Source: Clostridium sp. CAG:167 (lineage in GTDB: Bacteria > Bacillota > Clostridia > Lachnospirales > Lachnospiraceae). From it: a stretch of DNA of 25,526 bases. Below the pieces are notes generated by a model. The model had not been told where the DNA came from, did not search any database, and saw only the letters and a program-made list of their open reading frames with translations. The position numbers and the translations under genes were made by a program. Shown piece after piece: positions 13,246-20,408 of the stretch (position 1 is its first letter; each line of letters starts with the position of its first letter). The stretch covers positions 68,323 to 93,848 of the forward strand of contig HF998354.1 of the NCBI GenBank assembly GCA_000433735.1, in the 5' to 3' direction.

Positions 13246-15306
13246 CTAATTTATTTTTTCTTTTTTTAAGATGCCTAATAAGATTGCTGTTACAAATGTT
13301 CCTGCCACCCAAGCCACAATATACATAAATGGATTTCCTACCGTTGCGAATACAAACAAACCTCCATGGGGGGCCATCAGGGTACATCCAAACAGTGCCG
13401 ACAACAATCCAGCTACCCCTGCACCTGCCATGGTACATGGAATAACATGAAGCGGATCGGCTGCCGCAAATGGAATGGCACCTTCTGTAATAAAGGAAGC
13501 ACCCATGATCAGGTTGGACACTTTAGATCCTCTTTCCGCCTTTGTAAACTTTTTCGGAAACAGCCATGCTGCCACTGCTATCCCTGTAGGTGGAACCATT
13601 CCTCCTACCATAATAGCCGCCATAGCTATATAACAAGCCTGTACAGCCGGATCTGATGAGCTCATTCCGTTTTGCATAAATTCATTGGCCGATGCCAGCA
13701 TACCTGTTCCGAACACATAAGCTGCCTTGTTGATAGGTCCTCCCATATCTATGGCCATCATAGCACCCAGCAGGAGTCCCAGTACCGTTATAAAACCGGC
13801 ATTAGATATACTTGTAAGCATATTACTTAATTCTGTGTTGATCAAACCGATAAGTGGATTTAATATAAAGCACATTAAAATGGACATAATAAAGATTCCC
13901 ACAACCGGATAGATCAGGGTCGGTTTGATTCCCTCCAGGGACTCTGGCAGATTAGCGCAGATTTTTTTCAAAGCTAATACAATTACACCAGCTAAAAACC
14001 CTGCAGCAATTCCACCTAAAAATCCTGAAACGGTATTACCACCATTCTCAGCCTGAAAACCAAAATCTGTAACAAATCTGTTAAAAATTCCCATCTGGTC
14101 AATTTTATCTGCAAATGGCATCTGGCTTATAAGTGCATTACCTGAAGATGCGATCAATCCTCCTGTAAATCCTACTGCCAATCCGGGCCTGTCAGCTATG
14201 GAATATGCTATATATCCAGAAAGTACCGGAACCATCAGTCCCATAGACAGACCACCAATGTATTTGAAGAAGGCCGACAGTGGTGTCATCTGTCCAAAAT
14301 TTCCGCCTCCCAGAGCTCCATACCCACAAATGGTATCAATCAGAAACGCTATGGCTGTCAGTATTCCGCCTCCTATATCAAATGGAAGCATATGAGACAC
14401 ACCGCTCATAAGGTGTTTATACAGCGAATGGCCTATTCCTTCTTTCGCAGTTTCTTTTTCTGTCTCTTTTTCTTCTGTTCCTCCATCAAAAACAGATGCT
14501 TTTCCATCCAATATCTGACAGATGAGTTTTTCACTCTGATTGATTCCATCTGCAACTTTTGTTATTACAACCGGCTTTCCCTTAAATCTCTCCAAAGGTA
14601 CCTTTGTATCCGCTGCTACAATAATGCCTGTTGCATTCTCAATATCTTCCTCTGTCAAAACATTTTTAGCCCCGCCGGATCCTCGTGTTTCTACTTTGAT
14701 GCGGCATCCTAGTTCCCTGGCTTTTTTCTCCAGGGCTTCAGCCGCCATGTAAGTATGGGCAATTCCCGTTGGGCACCCGGTTACAGCCAGTACATAGGGA
14801 ATTGATCCCACCACTTTTTCATCCTGAGTTGTTTCTTTTGTATCATCTTTTTCGGTTTCTGCCTCATCAATCACTTTCAAAAATTCTTCTACGGAAGCAG
14901 CTTTCATTAAGTCAGAAGTGAAGTTTTCGTCCATCAGCAGAACCGACAATTTGCTTAAAACATCTAAGTGTACATTCTCCTTTGTATCCGGCGCTGCAAT
15001 TAAAAACAATAATTTTACCGGTTCTCCATCCAGTGAATCAAATTCCACACCATCGGGAATTACCATGGCGGCCAGTCCCGGTTTTATTACTGCATCTGAC
15101 TTGCAATGAGGAATAGCAATTCCTTCGCCAATACCGGTTGTACTTTCCTCTTCTCTTTTGTATACTCCCCTGCGGTACTTTTCAATATCCTGAATCTTTC
15201 CACTTTGTCCCATCAGCGTAACCGCCTGATCCAACACATCTTTTTTGCCTGAAGCCACTGCATTCAACTTGATACTTTTTTTATCTAGTAAATCAATAAT
15301 TCGCAT
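13246..15306 (-). CDS. fruA: Fructose-specific PTS enzyme IIABC
   Basis: Membrane transporter that takes up fructose and phosphorylates it to fructose-1-phosphate. The protein has 686 residues with three domains in order. IIA is residues 1 to about 150 with phospho-His67 in IAIPHCKSD. IIB is about 168-270 with phospho-Cys178 in AVTGCPTGIAHTYMAAEAL. IIC is about 295-680, multi-pass, with PPTGIAVAAW and GASFITEGAIPFAAADP. Short charged linkers (EKETEKE) join IIB to IIC. AAAGGAG lies before the ATG, and fruK is 23 bases upstream. All phosphotransfer residues are present, so with HPr and EI encoded next in the operon the pathway is complete. Confidence 0.96.
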   Translation of the reverse strand: MRIIDLLDKKSIKLNAVASGKKDVLDQAVTLMGQSGKIQDIEKYRRGVYKREEESTTGIGEGIAIPHCKSDAVIKPGLAAMVIPDGVEFDSLDGEPVKLLFLIAAPDTKENVHLDVLSKLSVLLMDENFTSDLMKAASVEEFLKVIDEAETEKDDTKETTQDEKVVGSIPYVLAVTGCPTGIAHTYMAAEALEKKARELGCRIKVETRGSGGAKNVLTEEDIENATGIIVAADTKVPLERFKGKPVVITKVADGINQSEKLICQILDGKASVFDGGTEEKETEKETAKEGIGHSLYKHLMSGVSHMLPFDIGGGILTAIAFLIDTICGYGALGGGNFGQMTPLSAFFKYIGGLSMGLMVPVLSGYIAYSIADRPGLAVGFTGGLIASSGNALISQMPFADKIDQMGIFNRFVTDFGFQAENGGNTVSGFLGGIAAGFLAGVIVLALKKICANLPESLEGIKPTLIYPVVGIFIMSILMCFILNPLIGLINTELSNMLTSISNAGFITVLGLLLGAMMAIDMGGPINKAAYVFGTGMLASANEFMQNGMSSSDPAVQACYIAMAAIMVGGMVPPTGIAVAAWLFPKKFTKAERGSKVSNLIMGASFITEGAIPFAAADPLHVIPCTMAGAGVAGLLSALFGCTLMAPHGGLFVFATVGNPFMYIVAWVAGTFVTAILLGILKKEKIN

Positions 15307-15329
15307 ATCGATTTCTCCTTTCCCATAAG

Positions 15330-16244
15330 TTAAAAATCAAATGAATGTGCATCCATAACTTGTCTTACCTGCTCCTTTGTAGCCAAATCCTCAGAAAAAG
15401 CACTGGCACTGCCTGTACATATCCCCATTTTAAATGCCTTTGCAAAGTCTTTCGTCTCACAAAATCCTGCCAAAAAACCTGCCACCATGGAATCACCTGC
15501 TCCAACGGAATTTTTTACAACTCCTTTAGGGGCTTCGCTCTTGTATATTTCTCCGTTTTCACATATAAATACAGCCCCATCCCCCGCCATGGATACGATT
15601 ACATTCTGAGCTCCCATATCCTGCAGTTTCAATCCATATTGAACCACCTCTTCTTTTGTTTTGATCTCGGTGGAGAACAATTCGCTCAATTCATGAATAT
15701 TGGGTTTGATCAAAAACGGATGGTACTTAAGAACATTTAATAGTAAGTCCCCGGTAGTATCCACTACTGCCTTGATTCCTTTTTTATCCAGTGTCTTTAA
15801 AATATCATAATAAATTGTATCATTTATCTTCATCGGGACACTGCCAGCCAAAATAAGATAATCTCCTGGAGACAAAACCGAAAGTTTTTTTAGCAACTGT
15901 TGTATATGTTCCTTTTCAATATCCGGTCCCATTCCGTTTATTTCTGTCTCCTGCTGTCCACGAAGTTTAATATTGATCCTGGACTGTCCATTTAAAACAG
16001 TGATAAGATTCTCTGTGATTCCCCTTTCCTGAATCTGCTTCTTTATCTCTTCACCAGTAAAACCAGCGCTAAACCCAAGTGCTGTACTTTCAAATCCGAG
16101 ATTCTTTAATACAAAAGATACATTGATTCCCTTACCTCCTGCATATAATCTTTCTGATACAGCCCGGTTCGTTCTGCCCAACTCAAAATCATCTACATCT
16201 ACTACATAATCCAAAGATGGATTCAGCGTTACCGTATAGATCAT
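15330..16244 (-). CDS. fruK: 1-phosphofructokinase
   Basis: PfkB/ribokinase-family kinase that turns fructose-1-phosphate into fructose-1,6-bisphosphate. The ATG at 16244 is preferred over an in-frame GTG at 16256, because that GTG lies inside the AGGAGGTGA ribosome site (16253-16261). This gives 304 residues starting MIYTVTLNPSLDYVV, the family norm. Motifs are AGGKGINVS near the start, GSVP at about residue 134, and the C-terminal catalytic NSVGAGDSMVAGF, with Asp as general base. Its first 56 bases overlap, in another frame, a small upstream ORF with its own ribosome site. No fruR (DeoR-type) regulator precedes it. Confidence 0.95.
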   Translation of the reverse strand: MIYTVTLNPSLDYVVDVDDFELGRTNRAVSERLYAGGKGINVSFVLKNLGFESTALGFSAGFTGEEIKKQIQERGITENLITVLNGQSRINIKLRGQQETEINGMGPDIEKEHIQQLLKKLSVLSPGDYLILAGSVPMKINDTIYYDILKTLDKKGIKAVVDTTGDLLLNVLKYHPFLIKPNIHELSELFSTEIKTKEEVVQYGLKLQDMGAQNVIVSMAGDGAVFICENGEIYKSEAPKGVVKNSVGAGDSMVAGFLAGFCETKDFAKAFKMGICTGSASAFSEDLATKEQVRQVMDAHSFDF

Positions 16245-16359
16245 ACAGCGACTCACCTCCTAGAATATAAGTAGTATACCCAGCTTCTAATAATTTTTTC
16301 AAATCTTTTTTTTGTGTCATAGTTGCTTCCTGTGAATTGTAACAATCCGAGCAGAACAT
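16189..16359 (-). CDS. Putative 56-residue Cys-containing leader protein overlapping fruK
   Basis: Unrecognised small ORF and the first reading frame on the fru transcript. It has GAAAGGAG at 16369-16376, nine bases from the ATG, and a strong promoter whose predicted start site (about 16384) is only 25 bases upstream. It ends at TGA 16189-16191, inside fruK and out of frame with it. The product begins MFCSDCYNSQ, has a basic helix-like middle (TQKKDLKKLLEAGYTTY), and ends LCSRCR, so it has a CxxC at each end. The C-terminal 18 residues are read from conserved fruK sequence, so the second CxxC may be chance. It could be a small protein, a regulatory leader peptide coupling translation to fruK, or a non-functional frame. 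Confidence 0.5.
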   Translation of the reverse strand: MFCSDCYNSQEATMTQKKDLKKLLEAGYTTYILGGESLYDLYGNAESIFGLCSRCR

Positions 16360-16390
16360 GGCACCACGCTCCTTTCTTTATCTTGATCAA

Positions 16391-16419
16391 ATTATACTTT
16401 CATTTTCCGTCATCATCAA
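16391..16419 (-). promoter_or_regulatory. Promoter of the fructose PTS operon
   Basis: On the minus strand, TTGATG (16419-16414), a 17-base spacer and a perfect TATAAT (16396-16391). The start of transcription would be near 16384. Confidence 0.82.
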
Positions 16420-16430
16420 TCACTTTCATT
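16396..16430. promoter_or_regulatory. Direct repeats flanking the fru -35 box; operator candidate
   Basis: ACTTTCATT occurs exactly at 16396-16404 and 16422-16430, 26 bases apart, with the -35 box between them. DeoR-family sugar regulators often bind direct repeats with CTTTC-like cores, so this is a plausible site for a FruR encoded elsewhere. The match is by pattern only. Confidence 0.45.
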
Positions 16431-16461
16431 CATTTATTCTTATTTTTTTCGTGTAACGCCA

Positions 16462-16501
16462 AAAGCCGTCAAGATAATTCAAATTACCTCTTGACGGCTT
16501 T
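16462..16501 (-). terminator. Hairpin terminator after the amidase gene
   Basis: AAAGCCGTCAAGA (16462-16474) and TCTTGACGGCTTT (16489-16501) form a perfect 13-bp stem with a 14-base loop, 27 bases past the amidase stop. Only four Ts follow on the minus strand, so termination may rest on stem strength. Confidence 0.75.
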
Positions 16502-16528
16502 CGCAAACATTCATTATTAACTTTTTAA

Positions 16529-18727
16529 TTATCTTCCAGTCTGATATAAACTAAACATCTTTACAATTCCGGTATACAAAGACTTAGCTGCTTTCTTCTG
16601 AAAATTCTCACTGGTAAGACGGCTAAAGTCTGAACTTCCCGATATAAAACCCAATTCAATCAAAATAGCCGGAACACTGTTATTTTTAATTACATAATAA
16701 CCTGCAGTCTTTGTTCCCCTGTTTTTCGTTCCCAGATCTTCCAGCAACTGGCTCCGGAATAAATTGGCCATTGTTTTACTTGTAATTCCACTAAAACTGC
16801 CGCTATTATTAGATACAGAGTAATAAACCTCCGTGCCATTCGCCGATGAATTGCTTGCCGAATTCATATGAAGGCTGATGAACGCATCTGCCCCAACTGT
16901 TTTTGCAAATTTAGCTCGATCAGATAATGTAATATAACTATCGTTTGTTCTTGTCCAATACACTTTAATATCCGGTGCATTACTTGAAAAATAATCTTTC
17001 ATATAAGTGTATAAGATTTTAAATGTAATATCCTTTTCGTTCTTTCCTTTATTCTGAGCTCCCGGATCATGACCTCCATGGCCGGCGTCCAGTACAAGAA
17101 TATTTTTATAGATGGATCGTGGATTTCCTACTTTTACTACAAAATTATCTCCTTGTTCATAAATTTTATACCCTTGCAAACTGGAAGTCGTTACCGTAAT
17201 CTCTGTATTTGTTCCATTTTTTGCTACCGTAACATCTCTTATTCCGTTATTATTTAAGATAACCGGATTTGATTTGTAAAAAGCTACATGATCTCCCCGG
17301 ATCTTAATCTTAAATTTTTTGGACATGTACATATCTTCATTGCTGACATCTGCAATAGTAGTTCCTGACGGTTTCTTAATTGTGAGAGAATAACCGCTTA
17401 ACTGAGTGTTAGAAGTGTAGGCACTCATTATATTTAACGTGAGAACATTTCCCTGTACAATATAAGAAAAATCTGCCTTTTCCTTACAATTTATTGTTAC
17501 AACGACTTTGTTATCTTTCTCTGTAACTGAGATCTTTTGAATCATTTCTCCAAAATTTGAAAACTGATTTTTAGCCAGATTGTATTTAGCCTTGTCCAAA
17601 GTAATCGTAATATCCTTGTTGTCACGGACAATACCAGCATCTTTCATCGCATCACTTAAACTGCCCGTCAATACAAAGGAAATTACACCAACACCTGACT
17701 GCTCACTATAAGAGGATTTCATCCCATAAATATAATTTGTCTCCGTATCCCCCTTCATGGCTGCTGTAAGTTCCTCCTGCCAGTCAAAAAACACCTTTGA
17801 CTGAATAGCATAATACCTTGCTGTTTTATTCCAGGATCTTGTATACCCCAGATACTTCAATATTGCCGCAGCCGGTACACAGACAGCCTCTGTTTTCTTT
17901 GTAAGGTTTTTAATCTTTTTTACCGGCTGTCCCATCGTAACCTTTGTTCCATTTACAACCACATCTCTGGAACCAACGGTACACTGTAGGGACATATTCG
18001 TATCTTCATTGGTAATTTCAATTTTACCGGTTGTTCCATCTTCTTTATAAGTTAATTTCATTACATCCGAAAGAACTTCCTTAGCCGGCATGTACATATT
18101 GGACCGGATTTTGATCACCGGCAGGGTTTTCAGATTATATTTTGTATGGTTATAATAAACAGCTCCCTGAACACCACTATAATATACAGTAGCGTTATCA
18201 TAGGAAAGTTTAACCGGTGCTTTCAATTCAATGCGTCTTCCTATCTTTTTGTAGGATAAATGCAGATTCTTGGCTACAAAAGAAACCGGTACAACAATCT
18301 TGGTTTTCTTCTTTGACACATAGCGAAGCGAAATCGGTGCTGTTTTAAGTTTCTTCTTCTTGCCATTTACATAAGCGGTCTTACTTCCCACCTTCATGGT
18401 GATCGTAACACCATTCTTTTTAATTTTGATTTTTTTTGTCTTTTTTGAGTAACTGGCAGATGCCTTTACCCCTGATTTAAAAACATCATAATAAGGCACC
18501 ATATAACTCTTCTTAATAACCATAGCCCGGTATCCCGACTTACTTACAGTCTTGCCGTTATACCTTACCGTCATTTTCTTACTCTTGTTCTTATATGTCT
18601 TCCCATTATACTTGACTTTTGTATATGAAGCTGCCTGAAGAGGCTCTGCCTCCTGACAGATAATCCCTGCCACAGCAGTCATCAATATTAAAGAGACCAG
18701 TACAACTATTCTTCTTCCCGTATTCAT
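16529..18727 (-). CDS. Secreted N-acetylmuramoyl-L-alanine amidase with stalk domains
   Basis: Zinc enzyme that cuts the bond between MurNAc and the stem peptide. The protein has 732 residues. A signal peptide covers about 1-33 (hydrophobic 7-24, AASY cleavage region). A very Lys-rich segment (about 35-175) and a second unit (about 175-310) resemble copper-amine-oxidase-N/stalk domains (VVPVSFVAKNL, CVPAAAILKYLGY). Beta-rich AMIN-like sequence fills about 345-535. The Amidase_3 domain (about 541-728) has all expected residues: His550 in LDAGHGG, Glu564, His620 in SLHMNS, and catalytic Glu691 in LIELGF. AGGAGG precedes the ATG. The strongly basic N-terminal half would suit binding to teichoic acids or wall; it may act in cell separation, which is inferred. 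Confidence 0.92.
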   Translation of the reverse strand: MNTGRRIVVLVSLILMTAVAGIICQEAEPLQAASYTKVKYNGKTYKNKSKKMTVRYNGKTVSKSGYRAMVIKKSYMVPYYDVFKSGVKASASYSKKTKKIKIKKNGVTITMKVGSKTAYVNGKKKKLKTAPISLRYVSKKKTKIVVPVSFVAKNLHLSYKKIGRRIELKAPVKLSYDNATVYYSGVQGAVYYNHTKYNLKTLPVIKIRSNMYMPAKEVLSDVMKLTYKEDGTTGKIEITNEDTNMSLQCTVGSRDVVVNGTKVTMGQPVKKIKNLTKKTEAVCVPAAAILKYLGYTRSWNKTARYYAIQSKVFFDWQEELTAAMKGDTETNYIYGMKSSYSEQSGVGVISFVLTGSLSDAMKDAGIVRDNKDITITLDKAKYNLAKNQFSNFGEMIQKISVTEKDNKVVVTINCKEKADFSYIVQGNVLTLNIMSAYTSNTQLSGYSLTIKKPSGTTIADVSNEDMYMSKKFKIKIRGDHVAFYKSNPVILNNNGIRDVTVAKNGTNTEITVTTSSLQGYKIYEQGDNFVVKVGNPRSIYKNILVLDAGHGGHDPGAQNKGKNEKDITFKILYTYMKDYFSSNAPDIKVYWTRTNDSYITLSDRAKFAKTVGADAFISLHMNSASNSSANGTEVYYSVSNNSGSFSGITSKTMANLFRSQLLEDLGTKNRGTKTAGYYVIKNNSVPAILIELGFISGSSDFSRLTSENFQKKAAKSLYTGIVKMFSLYQTGR

Positions 18728-18759
18728 AGTTACCTCCTATACTTTTTTCTGCATGCATC

Positions 18760-18792
18760 ATTATATATACATGAATTGACAGAATTTTGTCA
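18760..18792 (-). promoter_or_regulatory. Possible amidase promoter region with inverted repeat
   Basis: TATAAT on the minus strand (18765-18760) is a good -10, but there is no convincing -35 at 16-18 bases. Instead TGACA-N6-TGTCA (18777-18792), a perfect 5-bp inverted repeat with near-symmetric centre, lies where an activator could bind. The surrounding 18728-18857 is otherwise featureless. Confidence 0.35.
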
Positions 18793-18857
18793 TCCAAGGG
18801 ATTGTAAAAACTACGAATACCAGTATAGATTACTTTGAAAATAAAATCAACTATCTC

Positions 18858-19169
18858 TTAATGATATACCGGAACCACTATATACTCACCTGAATATAAC
18901 TCTGTAGTCTGAAGATCATTCAAATATATGATCTGATCCATATACTGTGAACTGGACATGCCGGAAAACCGGGCAGCATATTCAGCAGAAATCTGAGACA
19001 GGGAATCTCCTTCATGTACCATAACCTGCTTATATGTCACGTGGGACTCCTGATCTGAAATTTCCACGCCTGCAGATGCTTTAGAACAAAACAGCATCAC
19101 AAACAAAAACATACATCCTACAGTAACCAAAGTATAAATAATATTTTTGTACATCACATTTTTTCTCAT
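18858..19169 (-). CDS. YneA-like LysM cell-division inhibitor candidate, SOS-controlled
   Basis: The start at 19169 is set by AAGGAG six bases upstream; a longer frame back to 19223 would run through the promoter. The product has 103 residues: a short basic tail, one membrane helix (about 8-28), then a LysM domain at about 46-100 (HEGDSLSQISAEYAARF, YLNDL, YSGEYIVVPVY). This is the layout of YneA, the Bacillus SOS protein that halts division by acting from the outer face of the membrane. Three LexA boxes overlap its promoter. LexA itself is not in the window, whereas yneA is beside lexA in Bacillus. The function is inferred from architecture plus regulation; a general LysM wall-binding protein is the alternative. 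Confidence 0.8.
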   Translation of the reverse strand: MRKNVMYKNIIYTLVTVGCMFLFVMLFCSKASAGVEISDQESHVTYKQVMVHEGDSLSQISAEYAARFSGMSSSQYMDQIIYLNDLQTTELYSGEYIVVPVYH

Positions 19170-19183
19170 AAGTCTCTCCTTTT

Positions 19184-19197
19184 CGAACGCTTGTTTA
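19184..19197. promoter_or_regulatory. LexA box 1 (weaker)
   Basis: CGAAC-GCTT-GTTTA. The left half is perfect and the right half has two mismatches to CGAAC-N4-GTTCG. It lies in the leader between the predicted transcription start and the ribosome site of the LysM gene. Read on the minus strand it shares the 10-mer AACAAGCGTT with box 3. Confidence 0.6.
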
Positions 19198-19198
19198 C

Positions 19199-19212
19199 CG
19201 AACATCTGTTTG
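19199..19212. promoter_or_regulatory. LexA box 2
   Basis: CGAAC-ATCT-GTTTG, one mismatch to the Gram-positive LexA consensus CGAAC-N4-GTTCG. It covers the transcription start region just downstream of the -10 box. Confidence 0.82.
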
Positions 19213-19213
19213 A

Positions 19214-19242
19214 AGTATATCATTCGAACAAGCGTTTGTCAA
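19214..19242 (-). promoter_or_regulatory. Promoter of the LysM gene
   Basis: On the minus strand, a perfect TTGACA (19242-19237), a 17-base spacer and TATACT (19219-19214), five of six. LexA box 3 occupies most of the spacer. Confidence 0.88.
19225..19238. promoter_or_regulatory. LexA box 3
   Basis: CGAAC-AAGC-GTTTG, one mismatch to consensus. It sits in the spacer between the -35 and -10 boxes, a classic position for repression. Confidence 0.82.
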
Positions 19243-19249
19243 GAAGAAT

Positions 19250-19277
19250 AAAAAAAAGCCAGCCAATTCCGGCTGGC
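19250..19277 (-). terminator. Intrinsic terminator after rpoZ
   Basis: A perfect 7-bp stem GCCAGCC/GGCTGGC with a 6-base loop, followed on the minus strand by eight Ts. It closes the yicC-remA-lepB-rpoZ operon and separates it from the LexA-controlled promoter about 8 bases further on. Confidence 0.93.
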
Positions 19278-19292
19278 AATCTTTGTATACTG

Positions 19293-19544
19293 TTATTCTT
19301 CGTCGTCTTCCTTTTCTTCTGCATCAATTTTGATAGCACTGGATGCCAGTTCTTCAATTGCAATCGACAAAGGTTTGGGACAGGATGGATTTTTTGCCAG
19401 AGGTGCAGATCCGGCAATAATCTGTCTCGCCCTTTTAGCCGTAGCCAAAACAATAGAGTAACGGCTGTTTACAACCGGCTGTTCTCCCTGCTCAACCTCA
19501 CTGTTTGCAATGTTCATTAAATCACTGTAAGATGGATGTAACAT
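19293..19544 (-). CDS. rpoZ: RNA polymerase omega subunit
   Basis: Small subunit that helps assemble RNA polymerase around beta-prime. The protein has 83 residues. The family core is MLHPSYSDLMNIAN, then VNSRYSIVLATAKRARQII at about 25-43, then KPLSIAIEELASSAIKI. It ends with an acidic tail (EEKEDDEE). AAGGAG precedes the ATG. It is the last gene of its operon; in many Firmicutes it directly follows gmk, but here signal peptidase I takes that place. Confidence 0.94.
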   Translation of the reverse strand: MLHPSYSDLMNIANSEVEQGEQPVVNSRYSIVLATAKRARQIIAGSAPLAKNPSCPKPLSIAIEELASSAIKIDAEEKEDDEE

Positions 19545-19581
19545 AATCTATTCTCCTTTCATTGTTAAAATCTTTTTATGA

Positions 19582-20130
19582 TCATGGCTTTCCAAATTTA
19601 CTTAATGGCCAGATTCTTACAAATACTTTTCCTGCAATATTTTCCCTTTTAACAGGACCCGGTCCCTTCGGATCATCTTCTTCTGAAAATCGACTGTCAA
19701 GACTTACAGATCTGTGGTCACCCAGAACAAAATACTCATCATCCCCCAGTTTGATAGGTTCCTGTGCATCTCCGGCACTAACCATCTCGTCCTTGGCATA
19801 TGGATCATCGATCTTGTTTCCGTTAATGTATATATCATTATCCTTGATCTGTACCGTTTCTCCCGGCAGACCATAGATACGTTTTACATAATACTCTTCT
19901 ACATCTCTTCCTTTTGGATAAAACACGATAATATCATATCTTTTTGGATCTGTAAAATGATAAGACACCTTGTCTACTAAAAGGCTCTCTCCGTTCTGCA
20001 GCGTGTCCTGCATAGATTCACCACTAACAACGGTTCTCTGTACCACATACTTAGGTACCAGCCATACACACACTATAATCAAAAGTACATAAATCAACGC
20101 TTCCACTAACGTTTTTTTCTTGCTTTTCAT
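19582..20130 (-). CDS. lepB: Signal peptidase I
   Basis: Membrane Ser-Lys protease that removes signal peptides from secreted proteins. The start is ATG 20130; an in-frame GTG six codons upstream lies within the GGAGGG ribosome site. The product has 182 residues: one N-terminal membrane helix (about 10-28), then the catalytic part with Ser39 in VSGESMQDTL and Lys83 in YYVKRIYGLPGE. The usual GDNR box reads VLGDHRSVSLDSR, with His for Asn. It lies 32 bases after remA and 37 before rpoZ. With one membrane helix and a compact core it is of the Bacillus Sip type. Confidence 0.95.
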   Translation of the reverse strand: MKSKKKTLVEALIYVLLIIVCVWLVPKYVVQRTVVSGESMQDTLQNGESLLVDKVSYHFTDPKRYDIIVFYPKGRDVEEYYVKRIYGLPGETVQIKDNDIYINGNKIDDPYAKDEMVSAGDAQEPIKLGDDEYFVLGDHRSVSLDSRFSEEDDPKGPGPVKRENIAGKVFVRIWPLSKFGKP

Positions 20131-20162
20131 TCTATTTCCCTCCACCAATATTCAACCTTGCA

Positions 20163-20396
20163 TCATCCATTTAACCTGGTAACAATTGTTTCCGGAAGTA
20201 AGGAAGATAATACAACGGTTTTATTTTCCATGATTATGACGGCTTTTGTTTTTCGACCGCATGTTGCATCCACAGCATCTCCGTTATCTCTGGCATTCTG
20301 TACCAGCCTCTTAACAGGTGCCGCCACTGGGCTGACAATACTTATGATCTTATCTGCATTGACAACATTGCCAAAACCTATATTAATAAAATTCAT
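20163..20396 (-). CDS. remA: RemA family regulator (DUF370)
   Basis: In Bacillus RemA is a DNA-binding activator of biofilm matrix and osmoprotection genes; it forms rings and contacts repeated sites. The protein has 77 residues, matching the family, starting MNFINIGFGNVVNADKIISI and containing ATCGRKTKAVIIM and VVLSSLLPETIVTRLN. GAGG precedes the ATG at 20396. It follows yicC by 12 bases, the conserved order in Firmicutes. The role in this organism is inferred from homology. Confidence 0.92.
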   Translation of the reverse strand: MNFINIGFGNVVNADKIISIVSPVAAPVKRLVQNARDNGDAVDATCGRKTKAVIIMENKTVVLSSLLPETIVTRLNG

Positions 20397-20408
20397 AATT
20401 CAACCTCA

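Noticed and set aside
13229..13438. N-terminal extension of HPr by 70 residues
   Set aside because: This stretch is fruA coding sequence in another frame; HPr homology and the GGAGG ribosome site begin at 13228.
14392..14752. Plus-strand ORFs inside fruA
   Set aside because: They mirror the strongly conserved fruA reading frame, lack ribosome sites, and resemble no family.
16323..16520. Plus-strand ORF of 65 codons between fruK and the amidase
   Set aside because: It covers the fru promoter, the minus-strand small ORF and the amidase terminator hairpin, has no ribosome site and gives a low-complexity product.
18776..18804. Plus-strand promoter starting with TTGACA at 18776
   Set aside because: No -10 hexamer at suitable spacing and no plus-strand gene follows; the bases are better seen as part of the inverted repeat at 18777-18792.
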